Made by a program: the position numbers and the translations under genes
Shown here: piece by piece, positions 56,301 through 64,000 of the stretch
Layout of the letters: every line of letters starts with the position of its first letter
Position numbering within the stretch: position 1 is the stretch's first letter
NCBI GenBank assembly: GCA_902728285.1
Contig: CACVBU010000572.1
Span: 1 to 64,000 of the forward strand
Length of the DNA stretch: 64,000 bases
Reading direction: 5' to 3'
DNA from: Clytia hemisphaerica
Lineage: Eukaryota; Cnidaria; Hydrozoa; Leptothecata; Clytiidae
Notes under the pieces: model-generated
The model's input: only the letters and a program-made list of their open reading frames with translations
Database searches by the model: none
What the model was told of the DNA's origin: nothing

Positions 56301-59300
56301 GGCCTTAGTGAGCTTTGAAAGAAGAAAAGATGTTGCGAGTTATTGTTTATCGATTTGTTTCAAGTTGCTTGAAATTTTAATAGTTTGAAGATACGACTAT
56401 ACACAATAGCAAACTAACGACAGCAAGCTCTTACCTTCGTGCGTGACAGCCAAAAAAGTTGCAGTGTACAAGAAAAGACGCATTTTGACGCGCTTACGAA
56501 TAAGGTGGCTTGAGTAACACAATCGCTTTTCAGTTCCAACAGAAACTTGAACTAGACAACAACTCTCTCTCTCTTTTTGTTTTCATTTTTCGCTTTTCTC
56601 TTTGACAAGCCTCTTTTAATATGAATTATTCAGCATCAGAATGCGTCAGTTTTCAATGGACAATGTGACAGTCTTTCTTGTGAATAATCTAACATTCATT
56701 AATTTATGATCAATACGTGGCATTGTTTATGGTTTTTTTGTGTTGTTTGTAAATTCCTGCTGTTTTTTTATAAGTGTTAAAATATCGCAAGGTTTTTTTA
56801 ATGTAATCAATTGCATTGCAGCATGCTCAAGGCCCCCTCCTAACGATGTCTTTTTTTGGAAAGTGACTCCGTCACGTTTCATGATGTGAACCCGCAAACC
56901 CGGTTCTCTCCTTAACGCTAATGTTGAATACATGTCCCCCTATTATGGTTTACTTTCTGCACAAATGAAAGTTTGTCATAGAAAGCTGTAAATCAAGTAA
57001 TAGCTAAAACTGAATATTTTCTTTGGTTCCATTGAGCTGTCTAGGTTTGAAGTTGTAGCATTGAAGTTGAGTAGAATCAAACAAAGGGCCTAATATTTGA
57101 TATCATCTAAAATATTTTTCTAATCAATTTTAGTCAGAACTTAACACCAAACTAAGGACTGACATCTTTCTTTGTTTTTTTCTTGTAGTTTTTGGATTAC
57201 CGTCAATTTTATTTGTGCTTGGACAACGAGCTGGTGATCGACTCTTTCAAAACAGAAATCGAATATCTTCGTTCCAACTGGAAACAACTTGGTCGACCGA
57301 CATTAACTCTTCCTATTACCCATGCTCTACTAGGTAGATTTTTGCTATTTTGACAAAATATGCTAGACTTTCCCTCTAACTTTTGAACCGCATAATAAAA
57401 CCTAAACTTCTTGACATCTCTAAAATTCATTTTAGAAAATTGATTTGTAGAAGTGAATTTAGAATTCCACCCAAGTCCGCCACAGCGATTGCTTGTTCTG
57501 TGGTAACCGCCCAATCTGCAGAAATTGTAAACTCGATAAATGATCAAAATGTCAAAATGATCCTAAATTTTGTACAATGATTCACCATCAGATACACCCC
57601 CTTCTCACAGACTCACTGGGACCCCTTCCTACTCGAAAAGTTGACCAAGATATCGTCCCCAGTGGAAAATTATAATCTAATTTTTTTCCCGCTGAAATAA
57701 ATACGATGAACAAATCAATCCCCATCGATTTTTTGGTCCGTTATTCTTACTCCCACTGGCTGAAAAAATCTTACTGGGTCTGTGAGAAGGAGAACTGTAA
57801 AATGATTTCCATGAAAATACTTGTGTTGCATGCTCAATTTTTCTAGACAGGCTAATGGCTACGAACTACTCTTCTACCAGTAAAGTAGAATGAGGGAAGA
57901 AACTTTCAGATTGCTTTCGCCATTTATTTCTGAGAGGCACAATTATTTTCCAATTTTTACGTCAAAAGCTTTCACGTCAATTTTTATGTCATGTGGTCTT
58001 TTTCTTTCAAGTTATTCTCTATATAATAGTGGTCGTTGTGGGAAGTTTCGCGGAGATTGCAATTATTGTCCCCTCCCCCGAGGCAACACAAGGGGAAAAT
58101 AAAGTTAAAGTCGAAGAAATATAGCAATGCCGGATGATTTAATTCAAGAAGATGGAATACCATTTTAGTTCGAAAATTTTGGTTGCGATCACAAGATTTG
58201 CGAAGAATATTCTTTCCAACAATTTGAGAAAAATAATGCCGTGATTTTCGCTATTTTTCCACCCCACGATAGTTTGTACCCACCAAAGTTTGTACGTCTA
58301 GAGTACATAAAAAGGTTTCTCTATTGCTGAAATTCTCCAGGTGAATAGTTTTAAGAATAAAAGCTATGTACGAGCTGATAATGTCATTATTCTCGTTCAT
58401 TACGCTGATATTATTATTATCATTATTATTTTGTTGAGCGCCTGCAAACAAACCTGACAAATAGGCCATTCACTTTTTTCGTATTCCTTTTTATCTTGTA
58501 GAGGGTTCATTGGATTCGACTGCTGGGAAATTTTTGTTGCAAGTCAACAGTGGATATTTGTATAGTGTCAGGTAACTCATTATCATTATTTGGTCCTCCA
58601 ATTTTTTTGTCGACCGATGCTTGTACTGTTCATTCAAACTGCAAGCTATTTCATTCGTTGAGAAATTGGGAAATGGCCCAAGAAACAGTAAACTCTCTTA
58701 TTAATACCCTCCAAAAGGCAGTCAGTCTCAAAATAGTAGACACAAAAAATGGCGACATTTTGATAAGCGGACCCTACTGTCTCTTCTCTCCCCACCCTTT
58801 AGGTCACCGCTTTTTGAAAGTGAACTGTATTTACAACTACTTTCCCATCTCATTTCTATCATTTTATCTATTTTGTATGTTGGCCATTTCATTGTATCGT
58901 TTGATATCCTCATAGGATCCGAGTTGGTAAATTATCGGAAATGCAAACACGATCCAGTATCAAAAACATTGATTTTGTAGATTCTGAAATTCTAGAAGGT
59001 AATCTCATATTTTTTGCGTCCATCAAATTCTGGAAGTCTTTTTTATGACTAGATCTTTACTGAAGAACTGCGAAGACTTTTTAAAAGTCCCGGCTTTTAA
59101 TTTTAGATTTGATTTCTTTTGCACCTGATCCAACGAAATCCACGAGACCTGGTGATCTCCCTCATTCACAATCAAAACGTGGTAGAGTGAGTATTGCTTA
59201 GTAGTATCTTTTATTTGTTTTTGTCGCTTTATTTAACACAGCCTTGTTACATATGGATGAATATTTTGAATCTTCTTTTCTTTCACAGTGCAACAGTCAC

Positions 59301-62300
59301 GATCGCCGTTTGAGTGTTCATGGTTCAGTCATTCGAAGTCGTTCCATCAGTCGTGCTGCATCATGGGGTGCCTCCTCCTCTGATGAAGAAAGTAAGCTTG
59401 CTTTCACAAAAGTGCTTTTTGTAACTTACTCAGAGTCTTTCGCACATCAGAACCTTTCTTATTAGGACTTTGCGGCTGAGCCATTACCGCAAGATCCGTT
59501 ATCTTACTGACGGTAGCTCTTAGCTCTCATGGTAAAGGTTCCGTCATCATTATGACGGTTCCCTAGAACTTGATGGTGTCGTGACGGGGCTCTAAACACT
59601 CAGTCTAGACGAATTTTTTATCAGGAAATTTGCTCAACTATCGACCATTCAATTGAATCCGGAAAATGAGATTCACCTTCACACGCGACATTATTATCAC
59701 TCTCGATTTTCGTTTTTAGATTCAGTGGCGGATTTGGTGCGTGGTTTTGTATTGGACGGTATGCGATCACGTGACCAAGAAGTTTGTGATGGTGAAATGG
59801 AACAAGAGGAGGAGGTGGATATAGAGGTAGTGAGGGAGCAGTTGGAAAACTCCACCGATATCAATGAACAAGCCGATATACTACAATTTCTGTATAAAAC
59901 AAGGTTCGTGATGATATCATCCGGGTAATTTATCCGTAGCTCGAACCTCTATGGCTCGAATCTCTCTACAACACTTTTAAATGACCATCCTGATATTCTT
60001 AATTAACATGATTCCCACAAGTTTACTTTTCCACGGATTATTTCAATTAAAGGGGATTTTTACTTTGTAGAGGATATCATTTTGATGTTGCGCTGAACGG
60101 CAATCCTGGTTGCACTGTCGAAAAGCTTCTCAGGGAACTCTATGAAAAGGTCAGCTCTCTTCTTTTTTATTTCGTCTACTTATGCAAATATTCTTTTATC
60201 ATCATTGAAAGTAAGGTGATCAGAAATATCAAGTGCATTGTTGTGAGGTATTGCCTAATTTGAACCAAATTGAGATTGGTATATTCATTAGGTAGTCTTA
60301 ACGTTTTGAGGGTGATTGAATTTTAGAGTGATTAGGATTCTCCAGGATGTCGCATCTTAGTGTTATAAAATAATGACGGGCTTGGTTGATTAGGGTTATA
60401 CACTTCTTTTTTTATAAGCATGCGGGAAATTCGGGTCGAGGCTCAATATGCTTAGCAAAATCTTATTGTCAGTCTTAATTTATGCTTAGACTTCGATTTG
60501 TTGATTTTCTTTGGGTTCAAGAAAATTTTGTATTTCTAAGTCGGAACATTGAATCTGCTCAAAGAATGAAAGTTTTCTTTGAAATTTTGCGCCGTTGGTG
60601 AGAATCTTTGGTCCATGAAAGCTCAAACAGCTTTAAAAGCAACCCTAAAAAGGTCAGCGTTTTAGAAAAGCTGCACAAATTTCTTGTATTTCAGCTTGGA
60701 GTTATGCTTAGCATTATGCTTATTTTTTGCCGAATTTGAGCCTAATTATGCTTATAAATGGTATGCTTATAAAAAAGTAAGAGTGTATTGTGATCTTTAT
60801 ACAGTCTATTTTTATGATATCCCGTGGGAAAAGGAAAGCTTTAAAGAATTGGGTCATTTAATTCTTCAAATGGTTTTGAAAAAGTCGAAAAGAAGTCGAA
60901 AAGAGTAAAATGATTAAAATACTCTTGAAACTCCTGAAAGCCTTCTGAAATGTTTTTTTCTTTTTCATTTCAAGGCATGTCATTTAAAGTCGTGGGGACT
61001 GATTCGGCACATTTCTGGCATGTTACGGAAACAAGTCGAATACCTTGGTCCAGTAAGATATTTCTGTCGTTATTCGTTTCTTCTTTCTCAATTTATTGCA
61101 TCTATGTAATCCATAGTTGTCTATATTTAGTGGTTGTGAAACATATTGTTCTTATTGCTTTCTATGAAATGATATCTTTTAACATTTCCAAACATCCTAC
61201 TTTCCAAATACATAATACTATGCAATCTTTAACATTTAGAATTGCACGGAGCTGTTAGTTCACCAGAAGCAAATTGGTGTCGGATTGCCACATCTACAAC
61301 GTGAAGAAATCATCGATCAGTAAGAATGCTCTACTCTAATTTGTAATGAGAATCATAGGGAACTATTATCTCTTCCTATCTAAATGTCCTAACCTCCTTT
61401 AGATTTGAGACTTCGATCGACACAAATTTTTATTTAAAACATTGCTTAATCATTTCACTTTTATTATTTTTTAGACCGTTACCCCCACGTGCTTTGAAAA
61501 AGTTGATTTACAGTTCATGTGGATGTGATAGCAGCTCCGCCGTGTTGACGCAAGTATGTCCATTTTTTAATCATTAAAAAAGATAAAATATTAATATCTA
61601 CTTGGAACATGCTAGGAAAGCTTTTTAAACAACTGTATATTTGCCACTGGATCAGCTGGTGCGTGAATAATATGCTCTCCGTTTCATTGTTTTTCGAGTT
61701 TCGTTAACTCTCATAGGAAATATTGACTTATTTGGCGATGTTCGTGAAAACGCACCCTGCTTTATTCGACGGAATGTTGCAGATACGGATAGGTTTGATC
61801 ATGGAAGTGATGGCAGCTGAGTACGCACGAACAACTGGTCTGACAGGTAACTTGCATGCTCGTCCATCCACGTTAGTTTGCCACCTAAAGTCTGTCCAGA
61901 TATAATTGGCAGTGGAAACAAGAATGCATGTAACTTTTGATAGTCAAATATAATTATGGAAATTTTTTTTGCTTGTTTTAGAGAATCAAAAGCGCTATAT
62001 TTGAATGTATTTTGGTTGAAAAATTCGCGATTTTTAGCGGTTAAATTTGCGATTGTAAAAATTGAGCTTTTTTTCTACTGATGCTATAACGTTCATTTTT
62101 ACACCAGTGGTAGTTCAACCTTAGGTTAAGAAGTTTGTTAAATTTCAAGGCAAACAGAAAAGTCCTTCGGAAGATATGGGACCCGAAATACCCCTTGGTA
62201 GCACTTTTCTGTGAAATATCAAATCTCCAACTTATTACTAAAAACGGGGGTTATGTTATCTTTTTTGAACAGTGCAATTATCATTGATTATTTCGAAACG

Positions 62301-64000
62301 AATAGTGAAATCACAGTATAATTGTTTTTATTGAAAAGATAAGCATGAACTTATATTGCCTTTGTTATTTTTAAGTCTAAAGAACTTTGCTAATTCCCAA
62401 AACACTAAACACAGTTTGGCTATGAGGTCATTAAAGAGATCGTAAAATGTGTTATGATCGAAAAACTGTTTTATCAATCATATCACTACCCCCGTTTTTA
62501 GTAAAAAGTTGGAGATTTGATATTTCACAGAAAAGTGCTACCAAGGGGTATTTCGGGTCCCATATCTTCCGAAGGACTTTTCTGTTTGCCTTGAAATTTA
62601 ACAAACTTCTTAACCTAAGGTTGAACTACCACTGGTGTAAAAATGAACGTTATAGCATCAGTAGAAAAAAAGCTCAATTTTTACAATCGCAAATTTAACC
62701 GCTAAAAATCGCGAATTTTTCAACCAAAATACATTCAAATATAGCGCTTTTGATTCTCTAAAACAAGCAAAAAAAATTTCCATAATTATATTTGACTATC
62801 AAAAGTTACATGCATTCTTGTTTCCACTGCCAATTATATCTGGACAGACTTTAGTTCTTACTTCTGAGTATGACAAGCAGCATTTTGTGTAGTAGACGAT
62901 GTTATCGTTCGTTACAGGGATAGTAAAGGCGGGAAATATACATGGGTAGAGTTTGCAGTTGTTATGGTGGTACAGTGAGCCTCAAATTAGCGGACACCAT
63001 CATGGGAATAGGGTCGGTGTCCGCTAATTAGAAGTCTCCGCCTTTTATAAACTTTCAACTTTTCCGTTAATTGTAGGTTTTACTGTATATGGGAAAAATC
63101 GTCGGGACAGTTTCGAAGAAACGACTGGCGAACTCTACTACTACTCTAAACTCTTTTCGAAAAAAAAAACTCGTTTGCGAATTTTCTTCAGCTTTGGGCT
63201 TTTTTCTTACATAGTGATTTGTCTTAGCCTATAGCATAGTCTGTTTGTGTAGCAGAAAACCTTTTCAACGAATATCGTCATACTATGGGGCCTGGTATCT
63301 ATTGGGTGTTGAGTGTACCGCGCAAGCTCCTCTTCAAGGATAATGATTCCCTTTGATGCTGGGCTCATTGCAGTGTGTAAGTCCCATATGGTACTTCGGG
63401 ATCCTATGTGTATTCTCTGAAAATATCATTGTTTTAGGGGAGGAAGCAGCCGACCAACTGATGAGTTTGACACCTTTCCAAATGAAATCATTGCTGTATT
63501 ATATTCTGACTGGAAAAGAATTCGGTGTTAAAATGGGTAAGAGTGTTTCTGGTTGTCAAATTCTTTCTCCGACATAAATACTTCGAATCAGAGTAGCTCT
63601 TGTTTGTTGATTTTAAATTATTGAAGTTTTTTATCATGGAAATCGATAAATAAATTCTTTGGGTTTCAGACTTGAACAAGTCGGTGGTGATCGACACAGG
63701 AGAATCATCTCATTCCGGACTTGCTATGTTCCGAACTGCTGTCAAGGTAGCTCTTTGCTTTTTTTCTTATTTTTTACATACACAAGATGTTATGTCTTGT
63801 CAAGCAAAACCTTTATTATCCGTCTATTTGAGAGTTTAGAACATATAACATATAGTCAGGAAAATCGCGCCATCTGTTTAATCTCGGCCCACTGGCCTTT
63901 TTGATGTTATGCGTAGAGACATGAAACTTGCTCTTAAAACTCAATGCTTTATCTTCAAACCTGATTCAAAAGTGATAACGATTTTAGGACAATGCTACGT
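41290..64000 (+). CDS. PHKA: phosphorylase b kinase regulatory subunit alpha (partial, 23 exons visible)
   Basis: Exons 41290-41394, 42108-42161, 42317-42439, 52353-52448, 52802-52909, 54130-54208, 54890-55024, 55202-55232, 55467-55545, 57189-57333, 58502-58571, 58916-58998, 59107-59186, 59289-59391, 59720-59903, 60071-60149, 60975-61052, 61240-61319, 61475-61553, 61717-61846, 63438-63536, 63670-63746, 63988 onward. All splice phases agree; 22 full exons give 699 codons. The protein is a regulatory subunit of the calcium-activated kinase that switches on glycogen phosphorylase. Alpha rather than beta is indicated by [49 protein letters not shown] and LTGKEFGV. Seen: end of the glucoamylase-like domain through part of the C-terminal region. 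The first ~250 residues and the C-terminal end with its usual CaaX box are outside the visible sequence. Confidence 0.93.
41781..41933. repeat. 153-bp near-perfect palindrome (foldback element)
   Basis: AATCGTATG (41781) to CATACGATT (41933), with inner blocks GCAATTAACGATTAATCA, AACAAAGGAGAAAATA and a centre GTCC-TTC-GGAC. A partial relative lies at about 41445-41495. Located in intron 1 of the visible kinase exons. Confidence 0.88.
42108..42161 (+). CDS. PHKA: PHKA visible exon 2
   Basis: 18 codons, phase 0: [14 protein letters not shown]..., the conserved YGC-RFLRDG segment. Confidence 0.9.
42317..42439 (+). CDS. PHKA: PHKA visible exon 3
   Basis: 41 codons, phase 0: [20 protein letters not shown] then [18 protein letters not shown]. 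The IECEWP motif separates alpha from beta subunits. Confidence 0.93.
43109..43906 (-). CDS. atypical homeodomain protein, two exons, nested in PHKA intron
   Basis: Exon 1 43906-43646 (87 codons, ATG 43906) and exon 2 43474-43109 (121 codons plus stop), phase 0, donor GGTAAG, acceptor TTCAG. The homeodomain spans the junction: KLEDTF (positions 15-20), IIAMECNLL (33-41) and [15 protein letters not shown] (42-56). Leu16, Phe20, Leu40, Trp48, Phe49 and Arg53 are kept, but the near-invariant Asn51 is Lys. The intron falls after homeodomain codon 46, a common position. The N-terminal part has an acidic patch (NDEDEDD); the C-terminus is Asn/Ser/Thr/Gln-rich. An in-frame stop lies upstream of the ATG, so this start is plausible. 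A nuclear transcription factor is expected; DNA binding may be altered. Confidence 0.78.
44191..44235. repeat. CT-rich microsatellite
   Basis: CTCTCT run within a longer pyrimidine-rich tract in the large PHKA intron. Confidence 0.9.
49637..49792. mobile_element. small TIR element (MITE), 156 bp
   Basis: Ends are GGTACCTAATAAGCG (49637) and CGTTTATTAGGTACC (49778-49792), 15-bp inverted repeats with one mismatch. No coding sequence. Target duplication not identified. Confidence 0.65.
50391..50430. repeat. decamer CACTTTCCGT x4
   Basis: Four exact copies, preceded by a partial GCCGT. Confidence 0.95.
52353..52448 (+). CDS. PHKA: PHKA visible exon 4
   Basis: 32 codons, phase 0: [12 protein letters not shown], then [13 protein letters not shown]. 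It corresponds to the LLPELYSVP segment of the family and follows the 9.9-kb intron. Confidence 0.9.
52802..52909 (+). CDS. PHKA: PHKA visible exon 5
   Basis: 36 codons, phase 0: [16 protein letters not shown], the conserved P-H-x-W-x-Q-S-L-x-I-L segment that closes the glucoamylase-like domain. Confidence 0.92.
54130..54208 (+). CDS. PHKA: PHKA visible exon 6
   Basis: 26 codons plus 1 nt: [20 protein letters not shown], strongly conserved in alpha subunits. Confidence 0.93.
54890..55024 (+). CDS. PHKA: PHKA visible exon 7
   Basis: [18 protein letters not shown] followed by [10 protein letters not shown] and LVRLYNNLG. Enters phase 1 and leaves phase 1. Confidence 0.93.
55202..55232 (+). 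CDS. PHKA: PHKA visible exon 8 (31-nt micro-exon)
   Basis: Encodes QNAKLGLSG with split codons at both sides (Gly, Arg). The phase agreement with exons 7 and 9 fixes it. Confidence 0.88.
55467..55545 (+). CDS. PHKA: PHKA visible exon 9
   Basis: [15 protein letters not shown] then LLAFTPQ, matching the G-R-P...G-T-S-K-L-Y...F-T-P-Q block. Confidence 0.9.
55810..56483 (-). CDS. Ly6/uPAR-type GPI-anchored protein, two exons, nested in PHKA intron
   Basis: Exon 1 56483-56435 encodes a signal peptide ([16 protein letters not shown]); exon 2 56156-55810 encodes the rest. The join is phase 1 (donor GTAAGA, acceptor TTTTAAG), 131 codons in all. The mature part starts SECYNN and has ten cysteines ending in [11 protein letters not shown], the family signature, which implies five disulfides in a three-finger fold. 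Four N-glycosylation sequons are present. A Gly/Ser stretch (DGGISSSS) and a hydrophobic end ([18 protein letters not shown]) fit GPI attachment, so the protein should sit on the outer cell surface. A minus-strand AATAAA lies at 55567-55562. Its ligand is unknown. Confidence 0.85.
57189..57333 (+). CDS. PHKA: PHKA visible exon 10
   Basis: 48 codons plus 1 nt: [19 protein letters not shown], then [19 protein letters not shown], among the best-conserved stretches of the family. Confidence 0.95.
57334..58501 (+). other. PHKA intron 10 with a small inverted-repeat element
   Basis: CCTTCTCACAGACT near 57600 and its complement AGTC/GGTCTGTGAGAAGG near 57790 bound a ~190-bp MITE-like segment. Otherwise no feature. 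Confidence 0.5.
58502..58571 (+). CDS. PHKA: PHKA visible exon 11
   Basis: [20 protein letters not shown] plus YSV, split codons at both ends (GAG, AGG). Aligns with the variable segment after the P-I-T/S-H block. Confidence 0.82.
58916..58998 (+). CDS. PHKA: PHKA visible exon 12
   Basis: [20 protein letters not shown] then FVDSEILE. The V-x-x-G-K-L-S-E motif is kept. Confidence 0.88.
59107..59186 (+). CDS. PHKA: PHKA visible exon 13
   Basis: [20 protein letters not shown] then SQSKRGR. Divergent linker region; accepted on phase and splice sites. Confidence 0.75.
59289..59391 (+). CDS. PHKA: PHKA visible exon 14 (Ser/Arg-rich)
   Basis: [20 protein letters not shown] then [11 protein letters not shown]. 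Contains basic-directed kinase sites ([12 protein letters not shown]) followed by an acidic end. Accepted on phase (0 in, 1 out) and GT/AG sites. Confidence 0.8.
59720..59903 (+). CDS. PHKA: PHKA visible exon 15
   Basis: [13 protein letters not shown], an acidic run ([13 protein letters not shown]), then [17 protein letters not shown]. The E-Q-A-D-I-L-x-x-L-Y motif is diagnostic. The donor is the weak GTTCGT. Confidence 0.92.
60071..60149 (+). CDS. PHKA: PHKA visible exon 16
   Basis: [20 protein letters not shown] plus YEK, matching T-V-x-x-L-L-x-E-L-Y. Confidence 0.9.
60975..61052 (+). CDS. PHKA: PHKA visible exon 17
   Basis: 26 codons, phase 0: [20 protein letters not shown], the conserved W-G-L-I-R-x-I-S-G-x-L-R-K block. 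Confidence 0.93.
61240..61319 (+). CDS. PHKA: PHKA visible exon 18
   Basis: [20 protein letters not shown] then REEIID, matching T-D-L-L-x-H-Q-K-x-L-T-V-G-L-P. Confidence 0.92.
61475..61553 (+). CDS. PHKA: PHKA visible exon 19
   Basis: [14 protein letters not shown] then SSAVLTQ; the CGCD insert is unusual. Phase fits neighbours. Confidence 0.9.
61717..61846 (+). CDS. PHKA: PHKA visible exon 20
   Basis: [20 protein letters not shown] then [18 protein letters not shown]; highly conserved. Confidence 0.95.
61885..62854. repeat. 970-bp foldback: two 367-nt inverted arms
   Basis: Left arm 61885-62251 and right arm 62488-62854 are reverse complements of equal length with very few differences. 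The spacer is 236 nt. Outer ends CTAAAGTCTGTCC / GGACAGACTTTAG. Non-coding. Lies 38 nt inside PHKA intron 20. Confidence 0.93.
62975..63045. repeat. short inverted repeat
   Basis: ATTAGCGGACACC and GGTGTCCGCTAAT are separated by about 17 bases; probably the end or core of a small TIR element. Confidence 0.6.
63438..63536 (+). CDS. PHKA: PHKA visible exon 21
   Basis: [20 protein letters not shown] then [11 protein letters not shown], matching L-M-x-L-x-P...L-L-x-x-I-L-x-G-K-E-F-G-V. Confidence 0.95.
63670..63746 (+). CDS. PHKA: PHKA visible exon 22
   Basis: [17 protein letters not shown] then LAMFRTAVK; variable region after the G-K-E-F-G-V block. Accepted on splice phase. Confidence 0.75.
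63988..64000 (+). CDS. PHKA: PHKA visible exon 23, start only
   Basis: After CGATTTTAG the frame reads Asp-Asn-Ala-Thr with the expected phase 0. It is cut by the window end; support is the acceptor and phase only. Confidence 0.5.

Noticed and set aside
63280-63350. Possible extra exon reading [15 protein letters not shown]
   Set aside because: Exons 61846 and 63438 already join in phase; this frame hits a stop and does not match the family at that point.

Overview
The window is nuclear DNA of an animal, most likely an A+T-rich marine invertebrate and probably a cnidarian. This rests on spliced genes with GT-AG introns, the alpha regulatory subunit of phosphorylase kinase, a homeodomain gene, a Ly6/uPAR-type gene, and a dense load of Helitron, Penelope-like, APE-type LINE, hAT-like and foldback elements. 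The species itself cannot be read from the sequence.

Layout. 1-10.6 kb: small inverted-repeat elements, then two same-strand spliced genes of unknown function. Gene 1 has exons at 2049-2369, 4877-5221 and 7956-8321, plus a doubtful one near 7389. Gene 2 has seven exons from 7614 to 10579. Their exons interleave. An intron of gene 1 holds a 53-bp tandem array, and another holds a 5'-truncated Penelope-like element ending in a hammerhead ribozyme. 12.4-23.3 kb: a palindromic satellite with alternating ~120/123-bp monomers, split by a full-length Helitron (12972-22084) and by a truncated LINE. The Helitron carries Rep and PIF1-helicase frames and a small three-exon accessory gene. 23.6-40.2 kb: MITEs, a SINE, three LINEs (two on minus, one on plus), a hAT-like fragment, a ~500-bp CATA array, an orphan 3'-terminal exon, and a foldback element cut by an 866-N gap (40232-41097).

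41.3-64 kb: on plus, 23 in-phase exons of phosphorylase b kinase regulatory subunit alpha (22 complete, 699 codons; the last is cut by the window end). Two minus-strand genes sit inside its introns: a two-exon homeodomain gene (43109-43906) in the 9.9-kb third intron of the visible set, and a two-exon GPI-anchored Ly6/uPAR-type gene (55810-56483) in another. A third intron holds a 970-bp foldback with 367-nt arms.

How the parts relate. The kinase subunit is the only certain housekeeping gene; it acts in the glycogen phosphorylase kinase complex. The other loci are either nested host genes or mobile elements in nested order: LINE and Helitron into satellite, Penelope element into the gene 1 intron, TIR element into LINE. 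No operon-like arrangement, CRISPR array or bacterial feature is present.
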